Positions 1-7,516 of a stretch of DNA of 64,000 nucleotides are shown here, one piece after another. The position numbers were made by a program, and so were the translations under genes. This DNA is from an uncultured Lachnospiraceae bacterium. Its GTDB lineage: Bacteria > Bacillota > Clostridia > Lachnospirales > Lachnospiraceae. The stretch covers positions 1 to 64,000 of the forward strand of contig CAKRYR010000011.1 in the NCBI GenBank assembly GCA_934432595.1. The letters run 5' to 3'. The stretch's first letter is position 1; the number at the start of each line of letters is the position of its first letter. The notes beneath the pieces are model-generated. The model worked only from the letters and a program-made list of their open reading frames with translations. It was not told the origin of the DNA and searched no databases.

Positions 1-6
1 TGCCAT
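1..6 (-). CDS. Start of a further prophage gene (cut by window edge)
   Basis: An ATG on the minus strand at position 6 is preceded by GGAGGG at 10-15, so the next gene of the leftward prophage operon probably starts here and runs out of the window. The spacing of only 3 bases is short, so this is a weak call. Nothing can be said about the product. Confidence 0.4.
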
Positions 7-58
7 AAACCCTCCAAAATTCATTTTTATATATTGAAATATCATTTCTAATTTTAAT

Positions 59-319
59 CTACTCATCTATTCCACCTCCCTTAATTGCTTCTGTAATTCC
101 CCCCATTAAGCACCCATGTTCGCAATCAGCACAATTTTTATTACATTTTACGGAATTGCAAAATCTATCTCCAATTTCTTCAATCTGTTCCACAACTTTC
201 TCAACATCAAATGCTGTTGGTTGTTCTTCTATAAATGCTCTAAATACACCTCTCGCACTTCCTGTAGGTATACTATTTAAAATATCTTCTATTAGCTTGT
301 CTGCATCTATTAATCTCAT
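59..319 (-). CDS. Small Cys-rich prophage protein, unknown function
   Basis: An 86-residue protein opening with MRLIDADKLIEDI, a start seen in many small Firmicute phage proteins. Residues about 53-70 hold six cysteines in a tight cluster (CNSVKCNKNCADCEHGC), which could bind a metal. The start at 319 is preceded by an AGAGGTG ribosome site in the same AGGTGTnnAGAATGAG context seen at three neighbouring genes. It is the last complete gene at the left end of the leftward prophage operon. No function is assigned. Confidence 0.75.
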   Translation of the reverse strand: MRLIDADKLIEDILNSIPTGSARGVFRAFIEEQPTAFDVEKVVEQIEEIGDRFCNSVKCNKNCADCEHGCLMGGITEAIKGGGIDE

Positions 320-336
320 TCTACACCTCTTTCTAT

Positions 337-609
337 TTATGGCAATACACTTTCTAACATATCTAATTTTATTAATTCATATATCATATCCAAATATGTT
401 CTATTATCTCTATACCTACAGTTTACTTTTTTATGTATTCTAGGGTCATCGTTATTCCAATTTTGCACATCAAATACTACAGGACTAACAAAAAGCATTT
501 TGCACCCTCTTGAAACACACAAATAATAACATTCAATGTCTGCCATTCCTTTGCATTTTTTAAAACCAAATTCTTCAAATTTTCTCATATCTACTTTAGG
601 CTTTAACAT
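337..609 (-). CDS. Hypothetical prophage protein
   Basis: A 90-residue protein. The ATG at 609 overlaps the stop of the upstream gene (TGATG), and GGAAGGTGAAGAG lies just before it, so I prefer it to the GTG one codon earlier. The middle contains ECYYLCVSRGCKMLF, a hydrophobic stretch with cysteines, and the C-terminus is amphipathic (YLDMIYELIKLDMLESV). I do not recognise a family. The tight overlap suggests translational coupling to the 609-1034 gene. Confidence 0.65.
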   Translation of the reverse strand: MLKPKVDMRKFEEFGFKKCKGMADIECYYLCVSRGCKMLFVSPVVFDVQNWNNDDPRIHKKVNCRYRDNRTYLDMIYELIKLDMLESVLP

Positions 610-1034
610 CACTCTTCACCTTCCAATCTTTTCAATGCTTTTTCTGCTTCTTCTTTGGTTAGAAATACTGTTTTTTCAAAATCTTCAACTTCAAAGGTGT
701 ATCTAGAGCCTATTCTATGACCTTCAATTACTTCAACATCTATATGAATTTCAGTTTGTAATAAAATAAAAGTTACTTTACACTTGATTGGTTCAATAAC
801 ATCATCTAACAAAATCGCTTCGTCAACTTCATAAATAATATCACCAATTTTGCAAGGCAACTTCAAAAGCAATCCTTGTTCTTCTAAATCTTCATATTCT
901 TTTAATTTTAATAAACATTTCTTAACCCATTTACAAAGTCCATACATACAGTTGTCATTGCATTTGTTTTTATTGTTATCTACACAACCTACAATCCCAT
1001 CATCTATTAATTTTCTGTCTGTTAATCTACTCAT
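609..1034 (-). CDS. Hypothetical phage protein of the 'LKEYEDLEEQG' type
   Basis: A 141-residue protein. MSRLTDRK at 1034 is the likely start: it overlaps the previous stop (ATGA) and has AAAGGAG 8 bases upstream, whereas the alternative GTG at 1043 lies too close to that site. Residues about 8-35 carry four cysteines, then LKEYEDLEEQGLLLKLPCKIGDIIY, and the end reads FEKTVFLTKEEAEKAL. This layout is common in small proteins of Firmicute siphoviruses, where the middle looks like a small beta-barrel. Function unknown. Confidence 0.75.
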   Translation of the reverse strand: MSRLTDRKLIDDGIVGCVDNNKNKCNDNCMYGLCKWVKKCLLKLKEYEDLEEQGLLLKLPCKIGDIIYEVDEAILLDDVIEPIKCKVTFILLQTEIHIDVEVIEGHRIGSRYTFEVEDFEKTVFLTKEEAEKALKRLEGEE

Positions 1035-1300
1035 TCTGTACACTCCTTTAAATATTCATTTATGTTTGCATTAATAGTAGTTAAGATTTCTTTTCCTTTT
1101 AAAGTGCATTCTTGAATACTAGCAAATTGACTATCTCGGTTCGAATACGTCACATTTCCAATATTGCAAACTAATGTATCAATAACACTTCCCATAAGCA
1201 TTATGTTATTCAATATTTTTAAATCATAACTACTATCTGCAATAGGGTTTATCTCTCCTACCAGTTTATTAACTACTTTTACAATTTCTTCATCACTCAT
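1031..1300 (-). CDS. Hypothetical prophage protein
   Basis: An 89-residue protein starting MSDEEIVKVVNK at 1300. It has the AGGTGTGCAGAATGAG initiation context shared with neighbouring genes. It is mainly helical in appearance (VVNKLVGEINPIADSSYDLKILNNIM), without membrane segments. The stop overlaps the start of the next gene. No family recognised. Confidence 0.65.
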   Translation of the reverse strand: MSDEEIVKVVNKLVGEINPIADSSYDLKILNNIMLMGSVIDTLVCNIGNVTYSNRDSQFASIQECTLKGKEILTTINANINEYLKECTE

Positions 1301-1309
1301 TCTGCACAC

Positions 1310-1507
1310 CTACTTCAAATAATCTTCTATCTTCTCAAATGATATCTCAAACATAATTTCATCATTACCAATAGTTAAAAATTTACCTAATCTATCATTT
1401 GTTATGATGCAACTAATGCTTGTTTCTTTCATAAAATTTTTTCTTAATATAAGCCCTTTAACACTCACCCATTTATTTTTTATCTCTTTTTTTATCTTAT
1501 TACTCAT
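1310..1507 (-). CDS. Hypothetical small basic prophage protein
   Basis: A 65-residue protein. MSNKIKKEIKNKWVSVKG at 1507 follows AGAGGTGTGCAGA, the same initiation cassette as at 319, 1034 and 1300. A longer reading frame exists upstream but lacks this signal. The N-terminus is lysine-rich; the rest is alternating hydrophobic (LGKFLTIGNDEIMFEISFEKIEDYL) and may be a small beta-fold. Function unknown. Confidence 0.6.
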   Translation of the reverse strand: MSNKIKKEIKNKWVSVKGLILRKNFMKETSISCIITNDRLGKFLTIGNDEIMFEISFEKIEDYLK

Positions 1508-1552
1508 TCTGCACACCTCTTTCTCCCTTAATACTCCCCTCATTAATCTAAA

Positions 1553-1948
1553 CTATTTCTTTTGTGTTACAGTGTATGGAATTATCTTCTCTGGCATATA
1601 ATTTACCTCATACTTATACTTATTAACTTTTGCTCCATACAAATCTTCAACTACGTACATAGTCCATTCATTTAGTCTAATAAAGTGCTTCTTGTATACT
1701 CCATTTTCTACTTCGCAAATAACTTCTAATTGTTCATCTACTTTATCTGTCTTAATGCTGAATGCTCCAATTAATTCAAACATAGGCTTGTCCGTTCTTG
1801 CGTTTAATACTGTTAATCTACGAACCACATTGAAATTGTCTGCTTCTTGTGATATGTTATACGATACATTTTTTGCCTCTGTGCAACCAACACAACAACT
1901 CAAAATTAAAACTACTACCATTACTAAACATATAATTTTCTTTTTCAT
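1553..1948 (-). CDS. Phage beta-sandwich-type lipoprotein
   Basis: A 131-residue predicted lipoprotein. The N-terminus is MKKKIICLVMVVVLILSCC followed by VGC, a lipobox, so it should be exported and lipid-anchored. The mature part holds NISQEADNFNVVRRLTVLNARTDK and ends PEKIIPYTVTQ, which matches my recollection of a lipoprotein family found in phages across both Firmicutes and Proteobacteria. The role is not established; exclusion of superinfecting phage is one possibility. ATG 1948 is chosen over TTG 1954 because AAGGAG lies 9 bases before it. Confidence 0.8.
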   Translation of the reverse strand: MKKKIICLVMVVVLILSCCVGCTEAKNVSYNISQEADNFNVVRRLTVLNARTDKPMFELIGAFSIKTDKVDEQLEVICEVENGVYKKHFIRLNEWTMYVVEDLYGAKVNKYKYEVNYMPEKIIPYTVTQKK

Positions 1949-1977
1949 ATTCAATTACTCCTTTCAACAAATGCTAC

Positions 1978-2325
1978 TTACTTTCCTACTGTTAATATTG
2001 CAGGATTAACTACACCTTCGCCTTCGTAGTCATATTCTTTGTTGTGCCATTTTCTTAGTTCTTCTCCATATTCCCAACACAATGAAAGAATTTGTACTGC
2101 CACTCCATACATAAAACCTGTTATACCTTCTACATCTGCATCGTGACTATATTTATTTGCATATTGTTTCATAACTTCTTTTATATCTTTATCAGATTCT
2201 TCAATTTCTTTTTCTAATAGCTCTGCCCATCTTTCTGCATATGTAAAACAAGCTCTGCTATAAGGGTCACTATTTTTTTTATACCAATCTTTGTATTCTT
2301 GTTCTTTTCCTTTTAATATTTTCAT
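1978..2325 (-). CDS. Hypothetical phage protein
   Basis: A 115-residue protein. The start at 2325 (MKILKGKEQEYKDWYKKNSD) has a perfect AGGAGG 9 bases upstream. The pattern RACFTYAERWAELLEKEI, then GITGFMYGVAVQILSLCWEYGEELRKWHNKEY, is familiar from many Firmicute prophages, where it is annotated only as hypothetical. The helical, acidic composition suggests a soluble cytoplasmic protein. Function unknown. Confidence 0.75.
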   Translation of the reverse strand: MKILKGKEQEYKDWYKKNSDPYSRACFTYAERWAELLEKEIEESDKDIKEVMKQYANKYSHDADVEGITGFMYGVAVQILSLCWEYGEELRKWHNKEYDYEGEGVVNPAILTVGK

Positions 2326-2338
2326 TTTAAATTTCCTC

Positions 2339-2773
2339 CTATTCTTCAAATAACTTGTCTATTTCTAAACTATCTATTCTATCAAGTAAGCACTGTTCAT
2401 TATCATTAAATATACTAAATATACAACTATCACAAGATGTATGTTTCTTACATTCTTCTTGTATCTTTTTTAGACCTTTTTTGATAACTTTTTTATCCTC
2501 TTCAGATAGTTTTGATTTTTCTTCACGTTCCCAAATTAAACTTAATCTCTCATTATCAAATAAATTATTAAAAGTAACTCCTTCTGTTTTATATATTTTT
2601 GTAATGTCAAATGTGCTATTTCCACGAACATCATTTAAGTTTTCACCATATCCAAAATATCCATCAAGGTTGATATATGAATCTTTACCAATACCTATAT
2701 CATTAACAATTAAAAACCTTTTCTCATTTCTAAGTTCAACTACCATTCCATTCTTCAAATCTGATTTTCTCAT
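2339..2773 (-). CDS. Hypothetical prophage protein with a Cys cluster
   Basis: A 144-residue protein with a strong AAGGAGATATTAGATA leader before ATG 2773. It opens MRKSDLKNGMVVELRNEKRFL, which resembles the small beta-barrel start of phage proteins that also begin 'LKNGMVVE'. The second half is helical with CKKHTSCDSC, a possible metal site. The start overlaps the stop of the upstream membrane gene (TAATG). Function unknown. Confidence 0.7.
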   Translation of the reverse strand: MRKSDLKNGMVVELRNEKRFLIVNDIGIGKDSYINLDGYFGYGENLNDVRGNSTFDITKIYKTEGVTFNNLFDNERLSLIWEREEKSKLSEEDKKVIKKGLKKIQEECKKHTSCDSCIFSIFNDNEQCLLDRIDSLEIDKLFEE

Positions 2774-2964
2774 TATCTAATATCTCCTTCCAATTTCTTT
2801 ATGCTATCTCTATACATCTTGCATATATCATTTACTGCCATTCGCTCCATACTGTCTAAATTAGGCTTTTTAATATCTTTCATTGTCTTTTCCTTTTCAG
2901 GACGATTAATAAACCAAATTGCTAAAAATACTAAACTTAAAATTATGTAACCTGTTACTGTCAT
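2773..2964 (-). CDS. Small single-pass membrane protein
   Basis: A 63-residue protein. MTVTGYIILSLVFLAIWFIN gives one membrane segment at about residues 4-20, followed by a charged cytoplasmic tail. The start at 2964 has GAAGAGGAGTG before it. It lies next to a second small membrane gene (2969-3199) that is translated just ahead of it. Membrane topology is seen; function is not known. Confidence 0.65.
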   Translation of the reverse strand: MTVTGYIILSLVFLAIWFINRPEKEKTMKDIKKPNLDSMERMAVNDICKMYRDSIKKLEGDIR

Positions 2965-2968
2965 AAAA

Positions 2969-3199
2969 TCACTCCTCTTCTTCATCATCTTTAAAATCAC
3001 GTTCATAAGCTTCTTGTAAATCTTGTAACTGTATTTCTTGTAACTTCATTAAGCTGTTTATTTCTGCATTTGCTCTTAATATTTTCAACGTTGGAACTGT
3101 TTTGAACTCTTCTATCCATTGTAGTAATAACTCTGATAATGGATTTAATAAAATTACTGCTAGAATCCCACTCATTAAACCTAATATATAATTCTTCAT
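2969..3199 (-). CDS. Small membrane protein with acidic tail
   Basis: A 76-residue protein with one N-terminal hydrophobic segment (YILGLMSGILAVILLNPLSE), then a helical region and an acidic end (DFKDDEEEE). ATG 3199 follows AAGGGGGATTGAC. Paired with the 2773-2964 gene it could form a two-component membrane protein, but nothing supports a specific job. A holin role is unlikely because late lysis genes would normally be elsewhere. Confidence 0.6.
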   Translation of the reverse strand: MKNYILGLMSGILAVILLNPLSELLLQWIEEFKTVPTLKILRANAEINSLMKLQEIQLQDLQEAYERDFKDDEEEE

Positions 3200-3200
3200 G

Positions 3201-3620
3201 TCAATCCCCCTTGTGCCTAATTTTGAATGTACGTTTGAGAACTAAGTTATACTCTGTTTCTTCTTTGAGATTTTCTAACATTTCCTGAGGTAATACATTA
3301 TCAGCATCATCTAAGCACTCCATCAGCAAATCAAATCTCTTGTTAAATCTGTCTAACTGTTCTGCATTAAATTCAAATTCTCTATCTAAAGCACACGTAG
3401 CTACAAGTTTAATTAAATCAACTGTATTATCCTTAAATTGCATCATTGCATCTAAGAAAATTTCTTTTGTAACTTGTGTTGGAAGTGGTATTGACTTTCT
3501 AAACTTCATTTCTTCCTTTAGTCCATCTATTCCCTTTTCCTCAATGATTTTTAAGGCAAATTCCATTCCATCATTTCTTGCGTTTGTGTACTCTTGAATC
3601 TTCCTTTTGCTCATTCCCAT
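3201..3620 (-). CDS. Hypothetical prophage protein
   Basis: A 139-residue, highly charged, mostly helical protein with no membrane segment. It begins MGMSKRKIQEYTNARNDGME. The start at 3620 overlaps the stop of the upstream gene (TAATG) and follows AAAAAGGGGG. I do not recognise a family. The coupling to its neighbours suggests expression with the early gene block. Confidence 0.6.
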   Translation of the reverse strand: MGMSKRKIQEYTNARNDGMEFALKIIEEKGIDGLKEEMKFRKSIPLPTQVTKEIFLDAMMQFKDNTVDLIKLVATCALDREFEFNAEQLDRFNKRFDLLMECLDDADNVLPQEMLENLKEETEYNLVLKRTFKIRHKGD

Positions 3621-3916
3621 TATTTTTCCCCCTTTTTCTGAAATCTGTGAGGGTTAAGGAAATTACAAATCTGCTCCCATTGGAACTCAAATTCAATTTC
3701 CTCTTCTGGACGTGTATCAATAGGTGCATTCTCATTTCGAGTAATTCTATATCTTCTTCTGTAGTTCGTTCCATTATGTGAGTAATTGTAAACATCCCTG
3801 ACTTTTATGCCGATTGTTTCGCTAACTTCTTTTGCAAAAACGTGGCTAAGAATTTCTTTATCTTCGATTAAATCATAGACTGAATATGTCTTACTACTAT
3901 CTTTCACTAATATCAC
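3620..3916 (-). CDS. Hypothetical prophage protein, possibly DNA-binding
   Basis: A 98-residue protein. Residues about 10-45 (YDLIEDKEILSHVFAKEVSE, then IGIKVRDVYNYSHNGTNYRRRYRI) look like the start of a phage helix-turn-helix-like module ending in a basic patch. A similar layout (E.VIDL..K..I.NIASDEVCEKLNICRRYLTYC) occurs at 11167-11487, so the two may be distantly related. AAAGGAGTGATATT lies before the start. Function unknown. Confidence 0.6.
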   Translation of the reverse strand: MILVKDSSKTYSVYDLIEDKEILSHVFAKEVSETIGIKVRDVYNYSHNGTNYRRRYRITRNENAPIDTRPEEEIEFEFQWEQICNFLNPHRFQKKGEK

Positions 3917-4028
3917 TCCTTTCGCAAAGGCAATAATGTGTTTCCGTACTAAAACTTCTAGGACTATTTTACTATTTTTAGATTTTTACATCTACTACCA
4001 AATAAAGTAAAATTATGTTTTTATGGAA

Positions 4029-5000
4029 CTATCTACTTAGCAATTTTCTTTCTAGAGCATCTAGTTCGTCATCTAAATATTGCCTTTGCTCAAAATTATT
4101 AAATCTATTTGTTGTTTTTGGTGTATATGTATTTCTGTCTGTATATGTATTTCTGTCTGTATTTGTATTTCTGTCTGTATTTGTATTTGAACTTGTTACT
4201 GTAGCACTATTATCTTTAAGAGCATTACAATTATCATATTTACCCTCAAGCACCTTAGCCATATTCCTATCAGACATTAACCAATCAAAGTCAGCTTTCC
4301 AATTCCTGTTGTTAGCCCCTTTAAGGAATTTAGATTTCTCTGCCTTTTCAAAAACCTTAATAATTTCCTCTTTGCTATATGTATCAAGTCTTGCTTTAAT
4401 AGATTTCTTTCTTGCATCTGTTAATTTCATAACCTTAGCGAAAGATTTGCAGATTTCATTGTACTTATCTACGATTTCTTGATAATTTGTTTTTGGTTTT
4501 TTCTCTGCCTTTTCGGTAATAAAAGAATCATTATATATATCTATATTATCCTTATCTAACCTATCCTTACCTATGCAGACCATTGGACGTCCATTGGTTG
4601 TCCATTGGTTGTCCATTGGTTGTCCACTTTCTAAGATTTTCTTCTTAACATCTGCCCTTTGTTTCTTTTCTTGCAACTTAGCATCAGGAACTACTTGCAA
4701 CAATAAATCCTTATAAATACTATCAATTTTCCTATCTGCCCTTATATTATTATTTTCTGTCCAATCAGTTATATATGTCACTAAATCTTCATTTAAAACT
4801 ATTACAAATCCTTTTGAAACTAGCACTTTTAAATCATCTTCTGTCGCTCCTACTAACTTCATCACATTATATGCTTCAACAATACCATCATCATCTGCAT
4901 TAAGTCCTAAATGAAAATATAAACATTGTGTACTTGCAGGCATTTTTAAGAATCTTGCACTTTCCATAAGCCTTTTTGAAAACATTCTACTTTTTGCCAA
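4029..5000 (-). CDS. Phage replication initiator / replisome organiser
   Basis: A 323-residue protein. Residues 1-80 (MAKSRMFSKRLMESARFLKM, then LYFHLGLNADDDG) match the N-terminal winged-helix region of phage replisome organisers. Later residues resemble the DnaD-like 'NRNWKADFDWLM' C-terminal module. It should bind the phage origin and help load the helicase. The start is TTG at 5000 with GAGGAG 8 bases upstream. Two DNA repeats lie in the gene: 11-bp CCATTGG iterons near 4580-4626, and an 18-bp repeat at about 4117-4190 giving Asn-Thr-Asn/Tyr-Thr-Asp-Arg repeats near the C-terminus. Confidence 0.8.
   Translation of the reverse strand: MAKSRMFSKRLMESARFLKMPASTQCLYFHLGLNADDDGIVEAYNVMKLVGATEDDLKVLVSKGFVIVLNEDLVTYITDWTENNNIRADRKIDSIYKDLLLQVVPDAKLQEKKQRADVKKKILESGQPMDNQWTTNGRPMVCIGKDRLDKDNIDIYNDSFITEKAEKKPKTNYQEIVDKYNEICKSFAKVMKLTDARKKSIKARLDTYSKEEIIKVFEKAEKSKFLKGANNRNWKADFDWLMSDRNMAKVLEGKYDNCNALKDNSATVTSSNTNTDRNTNTDRNTYTDRNTYTPKTTNRFNNFEQRQYLDDELDALERKLLSR
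4117..4192. repeat. 18-bp tandem repeat in the initiator gene
   Basis: About four copies of an 18-bp unit (core GTATnTGTATTTCTGTCT) encode a hexapeptide repeat, Asn-Thr-Asn/Tyr-Thr-Asp-Arg, near the C-terminus of the replication initiator. It is probably a flexible linker; copy number may vary between strains. Confidence 0.7.
4580..4627. repeat. Five 11-bp iterons, candidate phage origin
   Basis: CCATTGG begins at 4580, 4591, 4602 and 4613, exactly 11 bp apart, and a degenerate CCACTT copy begins at 4624. Eleven is not a multiple of three, so the repeat is kept at the DNA level rather than as protein. A very AT-rich stretch (about 4505-4570) lies alongside. Iterons plus an AT-rich stretch inside an initiator gene is the layout of the lambda origin in gene O. 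Confidence 0.6.
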
Positions 5001-5060
5001 GCTAATCTCTCCTCTGTAGTCAAATTCTTATTAGTTTGCTCCATATCGGATTTTTTACCA

Positions 5061-5086
5061 CATAGGCATATAAGACTATACCTATG
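5061..5086. promoter_or_regulatory. Imperfect dyad upstream of the initiator gene
   Basis: CATAGG-C-ATA, a 6-base spacer and TAT-A-CCTATG form a 9-bp dyad with one mismatch in the 117-bp gap between the SSB-like gene and the initiator. It could be an operator or an intercistronic hairpin. No T-run follows, so it is not an obvious terminator. Confidence 0.3.
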
Positions 5087-5117
5087 CAATAAAAAGTCCT
5101 TAAAATTGAAATTTGAG

Positions 5118-5486
5118 TTATTCCCAAGGCATTTGCTCTTGGTTTACATTATCAATCTTTTGCCATTCTGTTTCTTGTTGGCTCTGTTGTGACTGATTAC
5201 TACCTTTAATTTCATCAATTTCAAATACTGCTACATTTGTGTAAGTAATGTTACGTTCTTTGACATAGTTATTAGTTAATTCAAATTCTGTAACGTGGAT
5301 GCTATCTCCTGCTTTGATTTCTTTGGCTTTATTGTGTGCATGACCTATTGCTCTAACATAGCCATTAAAATCTTTAACATATTCATCATTTACTTTCTTT
5401 GATGTAGAAATCTTAAGAGCTGTGAATTTGCCATTATCCTTAATATCCCAAACCTTACACCAAAAACCTTTACTTGCTAATCCCAT
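5118..5486 (-). CDS. Phage single-strand DNA-binding-like protein
   Basis: A 122-residue protein. Residues 1-90 have the look of an OB fold (GFWCKVWDIKDNGKFTALKI, NGYVRAIGHAHNKAKEIKAG, ending VAVFEID). A Gln/Ser-rich linker follows, and the C-terminus is NQEQMPWE, a short acidic-hydrophobic tip like the SSB tail that recruits partner proteins. It sits between the initiator and RusA, as expected for a phage SSB. Sequence identity to canonical SSB is low, so this rests on context and shape. Confidence 0.7.
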   Translation of the reverse strand: MGLASKGFWCKVWDIKDNGKFTALKISTSKKVNDEYVKDFNGYVRAIGHAHNKAKEIKAGDSIHVTEFELTNNYVKERNITYTNVAVFEIDEIKGSNQSQQSQQETEWQKIDNVNQEQMPWE

Positions 5487-5885
5487 TTAATCATCTACCT
5501 CTCTAATTGTTACTTCTATTCTTGGATTATCTTTATCAACGAAAAAATCGTCTGAAAAACCTACAATATTCTTCCAATCATCATTTGCTAATAATCCACC
5601 TTTAACAAGTCCATCTTGTATTACTTTATGAGCAAAAGCAGATATATTATCTAAGTCTCTCTTCTTATTTGGCTCGAAATATGTATACTTAATTTCTACA
5701 GGTTTTTCGATATGAATTCCCATCAATTGCCTACGAACTTCTGCAACTACTTTTCTTTGATATTCTTGCTTTAAAACGTTACCTTTTGTAGTGAATTTGC
5801 CATTTTTTCTAATTGCAATTCTCTCGCCTTGAAGGTAATCATTTAAGTTTGGCATTATACCATCTAATATTAATTCATACTTCAA
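5487..5885 (-). CDS. rusA: RusA-family Holliday junction resolvase
   Basis: A 132-residue protein of normal length for RusA. The signature is KKRDLDNISAFAHKVIQDGL followed by LLANDDWKNI: the aspartates in RDLDN and NDD form the metal-binding catalytic site that cuts four-way junctions. It should act on recombination intermediates made by the RecT/nuclease pair encoded upstream. The frame is open to 5894, but TTG at 5885 (MKYELILDG) has GAGG 8 bases before it and is the better start. Confidence 0.88.
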   Translation of the reverse strand: MKYELILDGIMPNLNDYLQGERIAIRKNGKFTTKGNVLKQEYQRKVVAEVRRQLMGIHIEKPVEIKYTYFEPNKKRDLDNISAFAHKVIQDGLVKGGLLANDDWKNIVGFSDDFFVDKDNPRIEVTIREVDD

Positions 5886-5982
5886 AATCAACACCTCATT
5901 TCTTTAAAATTTAATCTTGATTTGCTTGTGTGTGATATGTAAAAAGTGCAAAGACAAGATTTAGGTTTACAAGTTACTTTTG

Positions 5983-6786
5983 TTACTCCATTTCTCCGAA
6001 TAATTCAGAAAAATGAATTGGCTTTTTTAATATTTTTGTACTTCTACAGTAATCGCAATTTTCACATCTAGTAGGTTTTGCATCCCCATTTTTTACTGCT
6101 AAAATACTAGGCATATTTTCTTCTACTTCTCGCAATCTTTCTTTTAAAATCTCATTTGGAATCCATATTATTTCCATATCAGGTTCTTTTTCTTTACTAA
6201 CTGCTGCAATAAAGAATGGCAATCTTTTTCCAGTATTTCTATAAACTACTTCTTGATAAATAGCACCTTGAATGTCATAGCCATATTCTTCAATAAAGCT
6301 TGTGTATCCGTTTATTTCAGAATGCCAAAACCTTTTTCTTAGGCTCTCCATACACTTTAAATCAACTATGGCTTTACCTTCCAAGTAGCTATCTATTTTA
6401 ATCTTCCAATCTGCCCCAAACATAGTTGCAGTCATAATTACTTGTTTTTGACCGCTCATATATTTCATAAATAAATCATCACGAACACATCTTTTAATAA
6501 CTTCATCTGCCCTTGTATATTCTGCTTTTAATTCCCCATTTTTCTTGAATATACTAGGATTTTCTATTTTAAACTTATCCAAACTACCTTCAAAATAAGC
6601 ATCTACATAACTACCCACTAATAATGCAGTTGTCTTATCTCTTACCCACTTTTCATTTATTTCTGCAAGTGTTCGCTCTTCACAACCTTCTTCCTTATAT
6701 GTGCCTACCCAGCTTTTATACTGGGAGACACTCATATAATGTTTGTTAGCTTCCTTGCTGAAATAATTTGCACTATTCAACAACAT
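5983..6786 (-). CDS. PD-(D/E)XK nuclease, RecT partner (DUF3799 type)
   Basis: A 267-residue protein. MLLNSANYFSKEANKHYMSV is the typical opening of this family. The nuclease core is GADWKIKIDSYLEGKAIVDLK (Asp, then D-x-K), and the C-terminus has CENCDYC, a Cys cluster of the kind that can hold an Fe-S site or metal. It probably resects double-strand ends so that RecT can anneal the single strands. It overlaps the recT stop by 14 bp. ATG 6786 is chosen because AGGT lies 8 bases upstream; the alternative is TTG 6792. Confidence 0.85.
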   Translation of the reverse strand: MLLNSANYFSKEANKHYMSVSQYKSWVGTYKEEGCEERTLAEINEKWVRDKTTALLVGSYVDAYFEGSLDKFKIENPSIFKKNGELKAEYTRADEVIKRCVRDDLFMKYMSGQKQVIMTATMFGADWKIKIDSYLEGKAIVDLKCMESLRKRFWHSEINGYTSFIEEYGYDIQGAIYQEVVYRNTGKRLPFFIAAVSKEKEPDMEIIWIPNEILKERLREVEENMPSILAVKNGDAKPTRCENCDYCRSTKILKKPIHFSELFGEME

Positions 6787-7504
6787 CTTCAACTACCTCA
6801 CATTCAACATCAAATACATCTGGAACTTCTTCTTTAGGTGTATCAACAACATCATCCATAAATTCATCAACTTGTGATACGTTCTCAAAATCAAGTTCTA
6901 TGTATTTACATAATCTTCTTAAAACTGTCTTGCGATACATTTCTGTTGTAAAATCTTTCCAAGCCATACTATTTGATGCCTTACTATGTTTTCTAGTCGT
7001 TTCTAGTTCATCAATATTCATAGTATCAACTACAATTCCACCATCTTCATAAATTACATAAGCAAATGCACCAACTATCTCGCCTTTGTTAAATGGTTTT
7101 GGTCTGAACTCAAATGAACTCTTACCACCTAGTACAGTTTCTTCAAAGTGATCTCCATCACGAACTATCTTTGCATCTATTTCTTTAATTGGTCTAATAG
7201 AATACTTTTTAGCAAGTTTCTTAGCACCTAAATAGCTTGTCTGATAATTAAGTTGGTTACCATAAGGAATTAAATAGGCTTCTTTACTGTAGAAATCTAA
7301 TCCCAAATAAGCACCCTTTAAAAGTCCACTCATTATTTGTTGTTGTGAATACCTCTGTAAATTAGTGTTCTCATTAACTAAAGCTAATGCATTCTGTACG
7401 AATCTAGTCTTATTAAAATCTTTTGGTAATGCTTCTTGCACTACATCCAACTTCTCTGTTAAAGCTACTGTAAATGTTTTCTTTTGTTCTACTATTTCTG
7501 TCAT
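6773..7504 (-). CDS. recT: RecT-family single-strand annealing protein
   Basis: A 243-residue protein with typical RecT sequence: RYSQQQIMSGLLKGAYLGLD, then NYQTSYLGAKKLAKKYSI and KASNSMAWKDFTTEMYRKTV. The last 40 residues are acidic. It anneals complementary strands exposed by the adjacent nuclease and so supports phage recombination. Directly upstream in the same operon lies the repeat protein at 7517-8488. Confidence 0.92.
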   Translation of the reverse strand: MTEIVEQKKTFTVALTEKLDVVQEALPKDFNKTRFVQNALALVNENTNLQRYSQQQIMSGLLKGAYLGLDFYSKEAYLIPYGNQLNYQTSYLGAKKLAKKYSIRPIKEIDAKIVRDGDHFEETVLGGKSSFEFRPKPFNKGEIVGAFAYVIYEDGGIVVDTMNIDELETTRKHSKASNSMAWKDFTTEMYRKTVLRRLCKYIELDFENVSQVDEFMDDVVDTPKEEVPDVFDVECEVVEDVVE

Positions 7505-7516
7505 TGTATCTCTCCT

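Noticed and set aside
4946..5044. A 32-codon minus-strand frame overlapping the initiator start
   Set aside because: It has no ribosome site and covers the strong GAGGAG that serves the initiator gene.
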